From Eulemur rufifrons (lineage: Eukaryota > Chordata > Mammalia > Primates > Lemuridae), in contig NC_090989.1 of the NCBI RefSeq assembly GCF_041146395.1, forward strand, positions 277,666,343 to 277,730,342: a DNA stretch of 64,000 nt, written 5' to 3'. The translations under genes were made by a program, and so were the position numbers. The number at the start of each line of letters is the position of its first letter. Within the stretch, counting starts at the first letter, position 1. Below, piece after piece: positions 1 to 9,599 of the stretch. Below the pieces are notes generated by a model that was not told where the DNA came from, did no database searches, and saw only the letters and a program-made list of their open reading frames with translations.

Positions 1-149
1 TTCATGTCGGTGTAATGTGCGTCCTCAGCAAGATGGGACTGACGTGGCCCTTTCCTCGGGGGTCTGCAAAGTGCTTTCTCATCTGCCCTCCCCTGGGGCA
101 GCTAAACCTCAAGGGCACTCTCGGCAAAAGAGAGCAAGGCAGGGTGAGG

Positions 150-365
150 AAGGAAGCCTGCGCGACCTGCTTTGGAATCCCAGCCCTGTGTGACCTGGGA
201 CAAGTTGCTTACCCTCTCTGTTCCCCAGTTTCCTCCTCTGTAAAGTGGCAGCAACTGAGGCACCATCCACACGAATTATTCTTTATCAGGTCATGCAGGG
301 AAAGGGCCTGCACAGCTCCTGGCACAGAGCCGTCTCGGTGCACGGCGCTTCTGTGACAATAAGAT
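150..365 (+). mobile_element. MIR SINE fragment
   Basis: The order of blocks is that of MIR: a 'tgtgtgacctgggacaagtt' core, then a cctctctg...cagtttcctc...ctgtaaa stretch, then a 'cctggcacaga' near the 3' end. It is diverged and has no function I can infer. Confidence 0.85.
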
Positions 366-1299
366 CATTGTTACCTACTAGAGTATTTGGCATCCACAAC
401 TGCAGGCAGTGGTGTCGTTATTCTCCTGTCACAAAGGAAGCAGATGGAGGCAGCGCTGCCCTGTGGGTGTCCGTCGAGCTCAGCCCCTCTTTGAGATCTG
501 TCTCCCCGACCCCAGGGGCAGCCCCGGCAGGGTTGGTGCCCTGGGACACCTGACCACGGGCAGCTGGAGCCGACGGGCGTCCTTTCCCGGGAACTAGGAG
601 TTTGCATCTGAGCCGCAGAGTCTGGGCTGTCCCGGTCAGGCGTGCGAGGCTGTGCGGGGTGGGGCCGGGGCGTGTGCAGAGAGAGGACAGTGAAGCAGAG
701 ACCAGAGTGGAGGTGGGCAGGCTTGCCGTCTGGGACCGATGCCTTTCTGTCCAGGTCCCACTCATTCGCAGGGACAGACTTTCTGTCCCACCACTTCCTG
801 GACCGCGCCCCAAATCCACCCCCCCCACCATGTTTTCCTTCTTTCAGTGTGTGTGAGCTTGTTCCTTGTAACCAAATGTCACCTGACTAAGGACGGCCAA
901 ACAGGGACACGCCTGCAGGTGACATGCCTGTGGAGGCTCCGCTGTGTGCTCGACAGTGTCTCACCTGCAGACCAGGGAGGCAGAATTCACACAGGTGTTC
1001 ACACCATGGAGCCGCAGGTGCGCTAAGAGCCGGGAGGGGAAGTGCTGTGCATTGTTGGGGCTGGGCTTGGGCGTTGGGCAGGGAAGGGGCACTGGCCAGT
1101 CTTCTTGGGTGAACCCTGAGCATAGAGAAGGGGTTCCCCGCATGACCTGCCATCAGTGAGCAAGTAAATGGCTCAGATGGTACAGGGACCCGGGATTTCA
1201 GCTTCCCCCACCCCATGAGGCTGCCAACAGCCCAGGGCCAGAGAACAAAGCATCATAGGACCATGAGGCCTCTGTGAGGCCAAGGCATGGACCCTGGGG
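366..1299. other. Unique GC-rich sequence, no gene
   Basis: Several overlapping open frames in both strands, none with recognisable protein features. No repeat family recognised. A C-rich run lies near 818-830. Confidence 0.5.
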
Positions 1300-1390
1300 G
1301 GTCCCTCACTCGGGCCAGATCCTCTACTGCTAGCTCAGCACCTGGTCCCCATTTTACAGGTGAGTAAACAGAGGCCCAGTGTCACTGCCA
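1300..1390 (-). mobile_element. MIR SINE fragment (reverse)
   Basis: Carries the reverse-orientation MIR block 'ccccattttacaggtgag' followed by an 'agaggcccag' stretch. Only the central part survives. Confidence 0.65.
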
Positions 1391-1439
1391 TGGTTTGGGT
1401 AATTGTTCACCAGGCCTTTCCTCCCACTCCCACCACAGG

Positions 1440-1792
1440 TGGGGTGTACTTTCCTGTTCCGTGGATGTTGAGCTTGGCCATGGAACTTGTTTTGGCCAGG
1501 GGGAGGCAGTGGACAGGACATGAGCAGTGGTCCTCAGTGGGCTTGTTGGTTTTGCTTGGCTCTTGCTCTTCTGCCATCTCCATGGGCACCTTCCTGGGCA
1601 GCCGCTGGTCCCGGCATGAGAAGAGGCCCGGGGAGCAGCCCTCCATTGGAAGCAGAGCCTCTTGGCCCAGCCCTGCCGCTGTCAGCCAAACCACAGCCAA
1701 CCTGCAGGCCCATGGGCGGGGCAGTAAGTGTTTACTGAGGTTTGAGGTGGTTTGTTACGCAGCATTGCTGTGGCCGTGGCTGACAGATACAG
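1440..1792 (+). mobile_element. MaLR-type solo LTR (MLT1-like)
   Basis: Reads as an old mammalian MaLR LTR. It has a 'gttgagcttggccatg' block, a 'gcatgagaagaggcc' middle, and the characteristic end 'gtggtttgttacgcagca' followed by 'tgacagatacag'. No internal retroviral sequence adjoins it. The subfamily is uncertain. Confidence 0.65.
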
Positions 1793-2159
1793 TTGCACAA
1801 GAAGTGGCAGAGTTGAGCTGGTTCTGACCAAAGCCTGCAAACGTAACCCCTGTGCTGTGCAGTCTATCAAATTAGCAAATGTGGGTGAGGTTTTCGGCAT
1901 GGTGTGAGGCCTCTCATCAACACACGATGTGCACTATTATTAATATTTACACTGTCATTATAGTCATGTCTACAGAGCAAGGGATGCGGAAGTGCAGTGA
2001 GTCGGCAGTGGTGGAGGAGGTGCCCTCTGGGTGGGTGGCGGCCTTTCGTCTGGATTCTGCGACTTGGACACATCAAGGGTGACAGCAGGGCCAGAGTTAC
2101 CTGTTGGTGGCCGAGCTGGGGCTTCCCCCTTTATCTCCCTGCCGGGCTGGAAGCAGGAG
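1793..2159. other. Unique sequence, no gene
   Basis: Mixed composition with a short A/T-rich patch at 1925-1975 (attattaatattt). I recognise no repeat or gene. Confidence 0.4.
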
Positions 2160-2335
2160 AGAAGCAGGAGCTCTGGAGTCAGACAGACCTTGCTTCAATT
2201 CCCAGCCCGCTGCCTGCTGGCTGTGTGCCGGGCCACAGCCTTCTCTGAGCCTCAGTTTTCTCACCTATAAAATGGGGGTGACAGTCACAGCTGCCTTGTA
2301 GGGCTGTTGCAGGATCAAATGTGGTTGTCGCTGAG
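2160..2335 (+). mobile_element. MIR SINE, nearly complete
   Basis: Follows the MIR order well: 'ctctggagtcagacagacct', 'ctggctgtgtgcc', 'ctctgagcctcagttttctc', 'ctataaaatgggggtgacag', then 'gtagggctgttgcaggatc'. Confidence 0.9.
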
Positions 2336-3084
2336 GGGGTTTAGCAACCAGCCTACAAATCCACACACACAGACGTGAGAGACCGGTCCTTGGGGCCTGT
2401 GCAAGGTGCCACCCACATGGCACCTTTGGGAAAACAGGGAGATAGAGGGCCAGGAGCATGAGAGATGCAGGGTGGGGCTGGGAGCCGGCTCTCCTGTGGC
2501 TGTTGGAGTGACCCCCGTGGGGACTGTGGGGATGACGGCCTCTTCCAGGTCCTGGGGGTTTGGCCAGTGCTGCTGAACTTGGCGGGCAAGGCCGAGTGGC
2601 TCCAGCACCCTGGCCACCCTGCTCCTGAGAGCAGCCAGCATGGTCTAGGCTGCTCGGCCTGCGGAGGTCACTTGAAGCGCCTGGCCCACTTGACGCCCAG
2701 GGTCCCTGCTCACCCCTGACTCCCACGCCAGCACCCCAGCCCAGCCCTTGCAGGCACCCCCAAGTTTCCTGATTGACTTGCTTTTTCTTGAGAAATAAAA
2801 AGGTCATCATGGCTCCTGGTCTTCCTTCAACACACCAAACCTCCTTCTCGGGCTCTTTCCCAAACTTTCAGGTCTCGGCTTTAAGTCACTTCCTCTGAAA
2901 GTCCTTCCTGTGCCCCCTGGACTATTGTACCCCACTTAGCTCCCTGTCTTCCCTGCTGCTCTCTCTCACCTGCCCGTGTCCCGCTCCCACATTGCCAGTA
3001 GTGCCCTTTCTTACTATAGTGGGAATGACTTCCACTTGGCCTACAGCTGGGACTAAAACAAAGAGAGGAAGAGACCGTCTCCTG
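2336..3084. other. Unique GC-rich sequence, no gene
   Basis: No recognised repeat or coding segment. An 'aataaa' near 2793 has no associated exon or transposon tail that I can see. Confidence 0.4.
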
Positions 3085-3260
3085 GGGACTTGCTACTGCC
3101 AGGCCCTGCACACACATACCCATTTATCCTCATCAAGCGTTGGCTGTTAGCATGATCATCCCCATTTAGCAGATGAGAAAACCAAGGCTCAGAGAGGGGA
3201 GCCCAGGTCTGCCTGACTCTGAAATCTGGCTCCAGCCCCTCTTCCTTCTGGGGCCTCGGC
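3085..3260 (-). mobile_element. MIR SINE (reverse)
   Basis: Reverse MIR: 'atccccatttagcagatgag', 'aaaccaaggctcagagagg', then 'gtctgcctgactctga'. Confidence 0.85.
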
Positions 3261-3289
3261 ACCCTGTGTCCTGAGGCAGGACGCGCCCC

Positions 3290-3530
3290 CTCCCTTAATT
3301 GTAATTCAACTACTTGTGATATTTTGGTACCAATTAATATTGATTTTACAATTGGTTTACGGAGATGTTGTTTTATTACTAATATATTTAATGTGCAAAT
3401 CAATAAGAACACTTGCTTGGCCCTCTCCCTGGAAGGTAATAAAATCAAATATCTCAGGGGTAAAATGCTATCCGATCCGTGAATGGCAAAGCAGATGCTT
3501 AATGTAATAGTTAAAGACTCAGCCGGGTGC
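3290..3530. promoter_or_regulatory. Candidate conserved non-coding element A
   Basis: An A/T-rich, non-repetitive island of about 240 bp in GC-rich surroundings. It contains TAAT/ATTA cores (cttaattgtaattc, caattaatattg, attactaatata). A 10-bp palindrome ttggtaccaa lies at 3324-3333. Facing 7-bp arms accaatt (3329-3335) and aattggt (3350-3356) include two opposed CCAAT cores. I infer a distal enhancer from composition only; cross-species conservation has not been seen. Confidence 0.5.
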
Positions 3531-3749
3531 TTGGCAGAACCAGCCGCCTTCCCCAGCCTGGCACTCGAGGCTGCCAGCCTGGGGGTCCCGGAGCTCCAGA
3601 CCCGCGGGGATGGGGAGGTTCCCGGCTGCTCCTGGGGACAGGACGCTCTTGCCCGAGGGCCTGCGTGGCCTCCGGGGAGCTGCCGGGCCAGGGCCGCCCT
3701 CGCTGCCCGTCCTCTTTCCCCTCTTCTCTCTCTCTGCCTCCTTCCTCTT
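3531..3749. other. GC-rich unique sequence
   Basis: GC-rich with scattered CpGs, directly next to element A. A pyrimidine-rich run (ctcttctctctctctgcctc) leads into the tetranucleotide array. No gene recognised. Confidence 0.4.
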
Positions 3750-4035
3750 CCATTCATCATCCCCTTTGTGTTCATTCCTCCCTTCATTCGTTTAGCCAAT
3801 CATTGGTTCTTACATTTTCCAATTCATTCGTTCATCCAGTTGTTCATTCATTGGTTCATTCATTCCATAATTTGTTCTTTTGCTCGTCTGTTCATTCATT
3901 CACTCAGTCATGTGCTCATCCACTCAGTCATTTGTTCGACTATCCAGCATTTGTTGTTTGTTCATTCGTTCTCTCACTCGGTCGGTCTTCGGTTTGTGAT
4001 TTGTTCGTTCATCGCTCCTCCATTCATTCGGTCAC
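3750..4035. repeat. Degenerate (TCAT)n tetranucleotide array
   Basis: A 285-bp stretch of ttcattcattcg-type units with many substitutions and a loose four-base period. Four bases and three reading frames give a 12-base cycle without stops, so long open frames run through it (FIHS-like peptides). These are artefacts. Confidence 0.85.
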
Positions 4036-4534
4036 CCACAGACTGGGGCCAGCAGCCACTCTGCGTCGGGCGGGGTGCTGGGGACGGGGCATGGCGCGGT
4101 CCCTGCCCATGTCTGGAGCCACAGTCAGATGTGAGCACTGGTGTCCTTGCTGCTTGGGTGGCTTGTCCTGCCCCACTGCTGATTGTCCCCGTCCAGTGGC
4201 AAAGGCTGGAGCCTGGGGAACACCACGGTTTTCCCGGGGCTCGGCACTTCCGGAGCTCCTGTCTCCCCAGGGTGAGAACCTCGGGGGGCCAAGGGCAACC
4301 AGGTGTCAGCTGGAGGATGGGCGGGGGCAGCTCTACGGGGGCGCGGCCCTCCAGGCACCATCTGGGGCCAGCTACACTACGGGCTCCCCAGGCACAGCTG
4401 GCTGGGAACTGCCCTGAGACCTCCTGCTGTGGGATCCAGTCCTGGAGTGGGAACACAGCAAGCTCAGCAGGGAACAAGCCCGAGCCTGGCGTTGCCCCGG
4501 CACGTTACTCCTAACGCCACAGCTTGGTGAAGGA
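4036..4534. other. Unique GC-rich sequence, no gene
   Basis: Open in more than one frame but without protein-like features. No repeat recognised. Confidence 0.4.
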
Positions 4535-4690
4535 GGCATGACCGTCCCCACCTGTCAGCTGAGAACACGGAGGCACAGAGGAGGGAAGACTTGCTCAAGG
4601 TCACACAGCCTGTCGGCATCATCGCTGGGATTTGAATCCAGGTCCGTCTGACCCCAAAGCCTACGCTTTCCTCCTCGCTGAGGCAGGGCG
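4535..4690 (-). mobile_element. MIR SINE (reverse)
   Basis: Reverse MIR with 'acggaggcacagaggaggg', 'caaggtcacacagcctg', 'gggatttgaatccaggtc' and a 'cgtctgacccc' 5' end. Confidence 0.9.
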
Positions 4691-4714
4691 GGGGCCCGAG
4701 CCCATAGCTGGACG

Positions 4715-4885
4715 GCCTGGGTCCTAAGCCCAAGTCCCCGCCGACCAGCTCTGGGGCCTGGGGCCAGTCCCCCGACCATCCTGAGCCTTCGTGTCCTTGT
4801 GTCTATGAGGGCGTCTAGTCCTGGCTGTGTGCTTAGGCTCGTGGAGAGGCTGGCACATAGTAGGTGCTCTTGAGGTCCCCATGGG
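4715..4885 (+). mobile_element. MIR SINE, diverged
   Basis: Shows 'ccatcctgagccttcgtgtcc' in the place of the MIR core and ends with 'ggctggcacatagtaggtgc', the typical 3' part. Together with the preceding reverse copy it forms a head-to-head pair. Confidence 0.75.
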
Positions 4886-5124
4886 CTGTCTTCCGGTCTG
4901 GCTGTCTGCAGTGAGCAAGGCCTTTCTGAGACCCCCGGTGTTAGGAGGCTGCAGCAGGCCTGGATGGTGCAGGGTTTGGGGGCCGGGGGGAGACGTGGAA
5001 GTCTGTGTGCAGCTGTCCGGGACAGGCAGCATCACAGCTCCCGTCTCTCCTGGGGTCCCTCACAGGCTGAGCAGTGCTGGGGGCCGGGGGCTTCGCCTAG
5101 GCGCAGCGTGGAGGCAGGAGCTGG
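4886..5124. other. Unique GC-rich sequence
   Basis: No repeat or gene recognised. Rich in G runs around 4975-4995. Confidence 0.35.
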
Positions 5125-5240
5125 AGCCAGGCCCCTGCTGTGATTTATGGAGGGCTGGTAATGAAGCCGCTGGCAGTAAATAATCAGACATGAAAATCTT
5201 ACCATTTAATTAACCAAAAATAAATGACCAAGGGAAGAAG
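5125..5240. promoter_or_regulatory. Candidate conserved non-coding element B
   Basis: A short A/T-rich island (tgatttatgg, ggtaatgaag, cagtaaataatcagac, tttaattaacc, aataaatgacc) between GC-rich flanks. It matches no transposon I know. Homeodomain-type cores are dense. The enhancer role is inferred. Confidence 0.4.
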
Positions 5241-5309
5241 GGAGTCCTGGCCACCCTGGAGTTGGCTGCCACGGAGGCTCGGAGAGGAGCCACTCGCTCA
5301 CCCGTCACC

Positions 5310-5480
5310 CATTCATTCCCGCTGGCACAGCGCTTGGGGCTCCAGTGGGGTGTTGTCATTCCCATTTCACAGAGGAGGAAGCTGAGGCCCAGAGAGGGCA
5401 AGGGCCCAGTCCAGAGTCCCACAGCATCAGTGAGGGACCTGGGACACGATCCTGTGGCCCCTGAGTCCAGGGCGGCGGCC
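5310..5480 (-). mobile_element. MIR SINE (reverse)
   Basis: Reverse MIR: 'attcccatttcacagaggag', 'gaagctgaggcccagagagg', 'gagtcccacagcatcagtg'. Confidence 0.85.
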
Positions 5481-6099
5481 ACGACGCTCCTTCCCACGCA
5501 GACTCAGCCCTGCTTCCTGTCCATTCTCCAGAGCCTCCTGCTGCCCTCCCGCCCGGGAAGGCCTCAGGGCTGCTGCAGCCCAAGGAGCCGCGCGGAGCGA
5601 GCGCCTGTCTCTGGCAGCCCGGTCAGAACTGAGTCCCGGGCACGGTTCCGCCTCCCCGGCCTCGCCTGGCTGTGCTTGGGCCGCGGTGTTTTCAGTTCGG
5701 GAGAAGAAACCAGCGTGAGTCTGCTGAGCTGATGTTCCCAGCGCAGCCAGCTCTTTCGGTGGGAGCTGGAGATTCGCAGGTCGACGAGCCGACTGACTCC
5801 AGGAACAAAGAGGACAGCGTCACCTTTTGTGCTCAGGAGCTCTGCGAATGGGCCAGCCTCTCCTTCTCTTTTCCTTGTTTTTCAGGCGTCAGCCGTTGAC
5901 TTCTGGTCACCGCTCCCTGGCCTTCAGTAAAACAGGAACGTGCCGGCCAACTGCACGGAGCAGAGAAAGGAAGCAGGAGCGGAGGGGAGGGAGAGCCAGG
6001 CTATGTGTCCCCTGCCCTGTTTTTGTTGTTGTGACTTTTTTCTTTTTTTGTTTCTTTTAAAACTTTTTTTGGTGTCTCATTCTTAATGTAAAAGATAGC
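5481..6099. other. Unique sequence, no gene
   Basis: GC-rich to about 6000, then a T-rich run (6020-6070: ttgttgtgactttttt... ). No repeat family or gene recognised. Confidence 0.4.
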
Positions 6100-6335
6100 C
6101 AACATTTCGGAGCCCTCAGCATGGGCCACATACTGCGCTAAGCTTGTCACATACTGATGTCATCTGATTTTCATGTTAGCCTTGTGGACGGAGGATTCTT
6201 ACTATCTCCATTTTCAAGCTTAGGACTATAAGGCCCAGAGAGAGTCAGTGACTTCTCTAAGGACACACAGTAAGAGGCCAAGCTGAAACTGAAGCCATGT
6301 CTGTCTGAGCCCAACCCACACTCTGCCGGTTCTCT
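6100..6335 (-). mobile_element. MIR SINE, nearly full length (reverse)
   Basis: Reverse MIR with most blocks present: 'atgggccacatactgcgcta', 'atctccattttcaagcttag', 'aggcccagagagagtcagtg', 'aaggacacacagtaagaggc'. Confidence 0.85.
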
Positions 6336-6539
6336 CTGCTGCCTCCCAGTTCATGCGTCCTCAGGGCGTGACTGGGGCAACTGCAGAAACCTCGGTCTTA
6401 GGCCATGGGAAGTGGACAGTTCCTGCTGGGCCAGGAGGAATGGTGCACGCAGGAGAGACGATGGACTCGATGGAGGAGCAGCTTTGGACCCGCTGCCAAA
6501 GGCCCGTGGGGGCTGTCCGCAGCAGGCTGGCTTTGGCTG

Positions 6540-6640
6540 CAGTGGTTGGGGTGACTGAGTGCACACACTCGGAGTCAGGCAGGCTGGGGTGGCACGGTGG
6601 CTCTGCCACACAGTCATCGTGGCCTCAGACAGGCTCCTCC
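6540..6640 (+). mobile_element. MIR fragment, 5' part
   Basis: 'ctcggagtcaggcaggctgg' and 'ggctctgccacacagtcatc' match the 5' half of MIR. Its 3' half may be the fragment at 6815-6910, with about 175 bp of other sequence between. Confidence 0.6.
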
Positions 6641-6814
6641 CACCAAAGGATCAGGATGGGACCTGCCCCAGGGCTGCGGAGGGGGCACAGGAGGCCACGT
6701 GGGTTTGTGCTCCTTCGGGTGCGCCAGGTGCAAGTCAGTGCCCGACGTGCCCCGTGTTGTTTCTGTTAGGGACACAGGTTAACAGCAATACTCAACATGG
6801 GTCTTCCTTATTTT

Positions 6815-6910
6815 TGCAGGACGGTTGTCAGATTCGGAGGTAGTATATTCAAAATGCCTGGAACAGAACCTGGCACGTGGGGGTACTTAATAAATGCAGG
6901 GATTATTCCT
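6815..6910 (+). mobile_element. MIR fragment, 3' part
   Basis: 'cagaacctggcacgtggggg' and 'tacttaataaatgcagggat' match the 3' third of MIR. Probably the other half of the copy that starts at 6540. Confidence 0.65.
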
Positions 6911-7464
6911 GTTTCGTCAAACACATATTTATTTATGTGCATGTATCATACAGACTGAAGGAAGCCTGGAAGGAATAACACCCCAATATCAGCAGTGATT
7001 TTTTTAATAAATTTCCAGGGTTATAGGGTTGTTCCGGATATTTTTCTTCTTTGTGATTTTCTGTGTTTTCTACATCTTTAGTGGTGAGGAGGTGACATCT
7101 TTGCAACTGGAAGGCAGAGGTTTTTAAAAAGCAAACCAGAAACAATGGAAGCTGTGGTGGACAGGCCTGCAGGGCCCCCCCTGACCCCAGCTGTCATGCC
7201 GGCGGAATGTCTGGTTTCTCGGGGGACCCAGAGAGCTGGAGCCGCCTTGCACCCCTGGGTCTCAGACCTTGGGGGTGGGAGCTGCATCTTAGGCATCTTG
7301 CCTCAGGGGTCCCCGAGGGATGTTCAGGGCTGGCTGTGACCTAGGATCCTCCCGACGCTTCCCTGAAGCTGGGGGCACCTCCAGGGAAGCCGCCAGGGCT
7401 CCAGTCCCCCCGACCTCAGGCAGGCCCCATTTTCTTCCTTCCCACCCCACACGGCCCTGCCACT
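6911..7464. other. Unique sequence, no gene
   Basis: A/T-rich in 6911-7140, then GC-rich to 7464. I recognise no gene or repeat family. Confidence 0.4.
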
Positions 7465-7690
7465 CCCTGCCGATTGGCATATGGAGTGTGGAGACAATAG
7501 AAGCTGAGTGTAACCACTGTTTACAGAAAAAAATGGTACAAGATTTATTTATTGGAAGGTGACTGAGGAATATGAATTCTACACTCCATTTAAAATGCTT
7601 TTTATTTCTCTCAGCCTTGGGGCTCAGAGTACATCTAATTTCACCCACAGCTATAATTCTCTACCAAACAGTTCCTGCTGCTCCTCTGGG
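7465..7690. promoter_or_regulatory. Candidate conserved non-coding element C
   Basis: Non-repetitive A/T-rich block: 'gccgattggcatatggag', 'caagatttatttattgg', 'tccatttaaaatgctttt', 'catctaatttcaccc'. It forms one cluster with the CpG-rich stretch at 7735-7920 and element D. The regulatory role is inferred. Confidence 0.5.
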
Positions 7691-7734
7691 GCCCCCAGGA
7701 GCCGAGTTAGTTTATGTCTGCCTCTGACGAGGCC

Positions 7735-7920
7735 TGGGCAGGGGCCGCGGCGACGGCGACGTGCCAGCATGCTCCGGCAGCCCCTGCCCCCGCCGCCCCG
7801 CGTGCACCTTCAGGGCTGGGCGCGCTCTGGGCCGGAGCCTGGCGGGGCCCACGGGGTGCCCATGGCGCCGGGCCCCGGGGCCTTGGGACGGCCGAGACGC
7901 CAGCCGGCGAGCGGCCCATA
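7735..7920. promoter_or_regulatory. Short CpG-rich segment
   Basis: Dense CpGs (gccgcggcgacggcgacg, gcccccgccgccccgcgtgc, ggcgcgctctgggccgg) in a window that is otherwise CpG-poor. At under 200 bp it is small for a CpG island. It sits between two A/T-rich candidate elements, which suits an enhancer or unmethylated regulatory patch better than an exon. Open frames through it are alanine- and arginine-rich shadows. Confidence 0.5.
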
Positions 7921-8075
7921 TCTCACACTGGACGTGTTGATTGCTCCAACCTCCGAGCTAACAAACAATTAGTTTGTTAGTATATTTATCCCGTGAACGT
8001 TGGAGCCTGTGATTACAAATCCAATATCGGGACTGCGGCAGCGTTTGGAGATAAATCTGTGCTCCAGGCCTGGCG
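7915..8075. promoter_or_regulatory. Candidate conserved non-coding element D with nested inverted repeat
   Basis: Non-repetitive. A perfect inverted repeat with 9-bp arms ctaacaaac (7958-7966) and gtttgttag (7972-7980) encloses the loop aatta, a homeodomain core. An outer pair gctccaac (7943-7950) and gttggagc (7999-8006) brackets it. Further on come 'gattacaaatccaatatc' and 'ggagataaatctg'. Looks like a densely packed enhancer core; this is inference. Confidence 0.55.
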
Positions 8076-8589
8076 GTGTCAACGGCGGGGTGGGGGCACC
8101 CGGAGTGGAGGGGCAGACTCTCGGTGGCCTTGCCTGCCTGTCCCTGCGGCTGTTGTCTGTCCGGATGCATCCGTGCGCCTGCCTGCCTGTCACCCTGTCC
8201 TTCCCCCTGCACCAGCCCCGGGGCTGCAGAAATACATTAGGAGAGGTTCAGGACCCGACACCAGTCCTAGGTGGTCGGTGCCGCGATGGGGGGATGGAGG
8301 GAACGAGGAAGGCGCCAACTCTGCCCCAAAGACCTGGAGGCTCCAGCCCGTGCTGACCAGCAGCCTCCCCTCTTCTTTCTTTGGCCACTTTAGCCTCCTT
8401 TCCTCTGGCTCCACCTTGACTACCCACCCACTGCCCACCCGTGTCCCCAGCCACCCGCATGCGCCCTCAGCCCCCTCCTGACAGTACAACCAGCTGCCCT
8501 TGGAGCGAAATCCAGTGCTACTGTGGGCACGTGTCCACCCCCTCTCACCCGCCTCCTGGCTGTTTCTTCTTGCGCCTTCCATGATACTG
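8076..8589. other. Unique GC-rich sequence, no gene
   Basis: No recognised repeat; pyrimidine-rich after 8350. The open frames on both strands lack protein-like composition. Confidence 0.4.
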
Positions 8590-8860
8590 CGGTGCCCACA
8601 CTGGGCTCCCTCCTGCCTGACTGTGTCTTCGCAGCTCACTCGAGCTTCCTCTTGCTCTGTTGGCTTCTCACCGAGGCTGCTCCCCGGGATCAGTTCTGCA
8701 GCCCTGTGCCCTGCTCTCCCTCCTCCCTCCTCTTCCTCCCCCCTCCTCCCTCCCTCCTCCAACCTAGCAATTCCCACATCTCCACCTCCAGCCCAGAGCT
8801 CTCCGGGGATCCTCTTCTTCCTCTGTGTCCTGAACTCAGGGTCCGTCAAGCCCCACCTGC
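8590..8860 (+). mobile_element. Probable L2 LINE fragment
   Basis: Pyrimidine-rich, with 'caattcccacatctccacct', 'ccagcccagagctctcc' and 'tgtcctgaactcag' in the order of the L2 reverse-transcriptase region. A degenerate CCT-rich run lies at 8715-8761. Only a partial match from memory. Confidence 0.45.
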
Positions 8861-8875
8861 TCACTGAGCTGGGAC

Positions 8876-8888
8876 CCGGGGGGGGGGG
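8876..8888. repeat. G homopolymer
   Basis: A run of about a dozen G residues directly after 'ctgggaccc'. Confidence 0.9.
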
Positions 8889-9104
8889 TTCAGTCTTCCC
8901 CAATGAGTCCTCCTCCTTTGCTCCAGCCATGGAGTTGCCCCGGCCTATCGCGCTCTTCTCCCAAACTCTCGGCGCATCTCTGCACTCCTCAGCTCCCTGG
9001 CTGGGCCAGGGCTCCGGCTGCTCTTGGAACTTATCTGCGGCAGCCTCCCCAGTGGCCCCTCAGCCTCCAAGTGTGTCCCCCGTAACCCCCACCCCCCACA
9101 TCCC

Positions 9105-9215
9105 ACAGTTCCTGAACCTTAAGGGGCGAGCACAGGAAAATCTGTCAAATGGGGACGATAATTCTACCCTATAAGGGACGTCGGCAGGACTTAGTACTAG
9201 AGAGCTCAATGCCAT
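9105..9215 (+). mobile_element. MIR fragment
   Basis: 'ctgtcaaatggggacgataa' and 'ttctaccctataagggacg' align with the centre of MIR. Confidence 0.65.
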
Positions 9216-9239
9216 CAGGGCCACGAGTTTGGGGCATTT

Positions 9240-9455
9240 GCTGTGTCTAGTGCCCCGCCAGGCAATTTCCCTGATGAACTTCACTTTCCCAACTCTGTGG
9301 GGCAGGGACTGTTGCTCTCACCCATTCTGCAGACGTGGAAACAAAGACCAGAGAGTCAAACAACACACTGAGGCGCCAGGGCTGTGAGCGGCCCGGCTGG
9401 GATTTAAACGTGGGTCTGTCTGACCCGGGGTTCCCGCCCTCAACTCCTGTCTGCA
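9240..9455 (-). mobile_element. MIR SINE (reverse)
   Basis: Reverse MIR: 'cccattctgcagacgtggaa', 'agagtcaaacaacacactga', 'gctgggatttaaacgtgggt', 'ctgtctgacccgggg'. Forms a tail-to-tail pair with the fragment just before it. Confidence 0.8.
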
Positions 9456-9599
9456 CCTGGTTCCGGGGCCGGCCCAGCGGCTCAGGGCCTGTGACTGCTC
9501 TTCCCCGAGGTCCCAGCTACCCCGGGGCTCTGCGGAGTCCCCTGGGTGTGTGAGGAAGGAGTTCTGCACCCTGACCAGTGCTTAGACTCTCATGGACCA

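Noticed and set aside
2785..2800. 'aataaa' as a gene polyadenylation signal
   Set aside because: No upstream exon or transcript feature and no GT-rich downstream element; the hexamer is common.
3483..4514. 343-residue open frame, longest in the window
   Set aside because: Runs through the degenerate TCAT array and GC-rich unique DNA; another long frame overlaps it in a different phase; peptide is low-complexity with no domain.
7735..7920. CpG-rich patch as a gene promoter with first exon
   Set aside because: Too short, no TATA, initiator, splice donor or coding sequence recognised; kept only as a regulatory candidate.
8190..8930. 246-residue minus-strand frame rich in Gly and Glu
   Set aside because: It is the complement of a pyrimidine-rich stretch that includes an L2 fragment; an equally long plus-strand frame overlaps.
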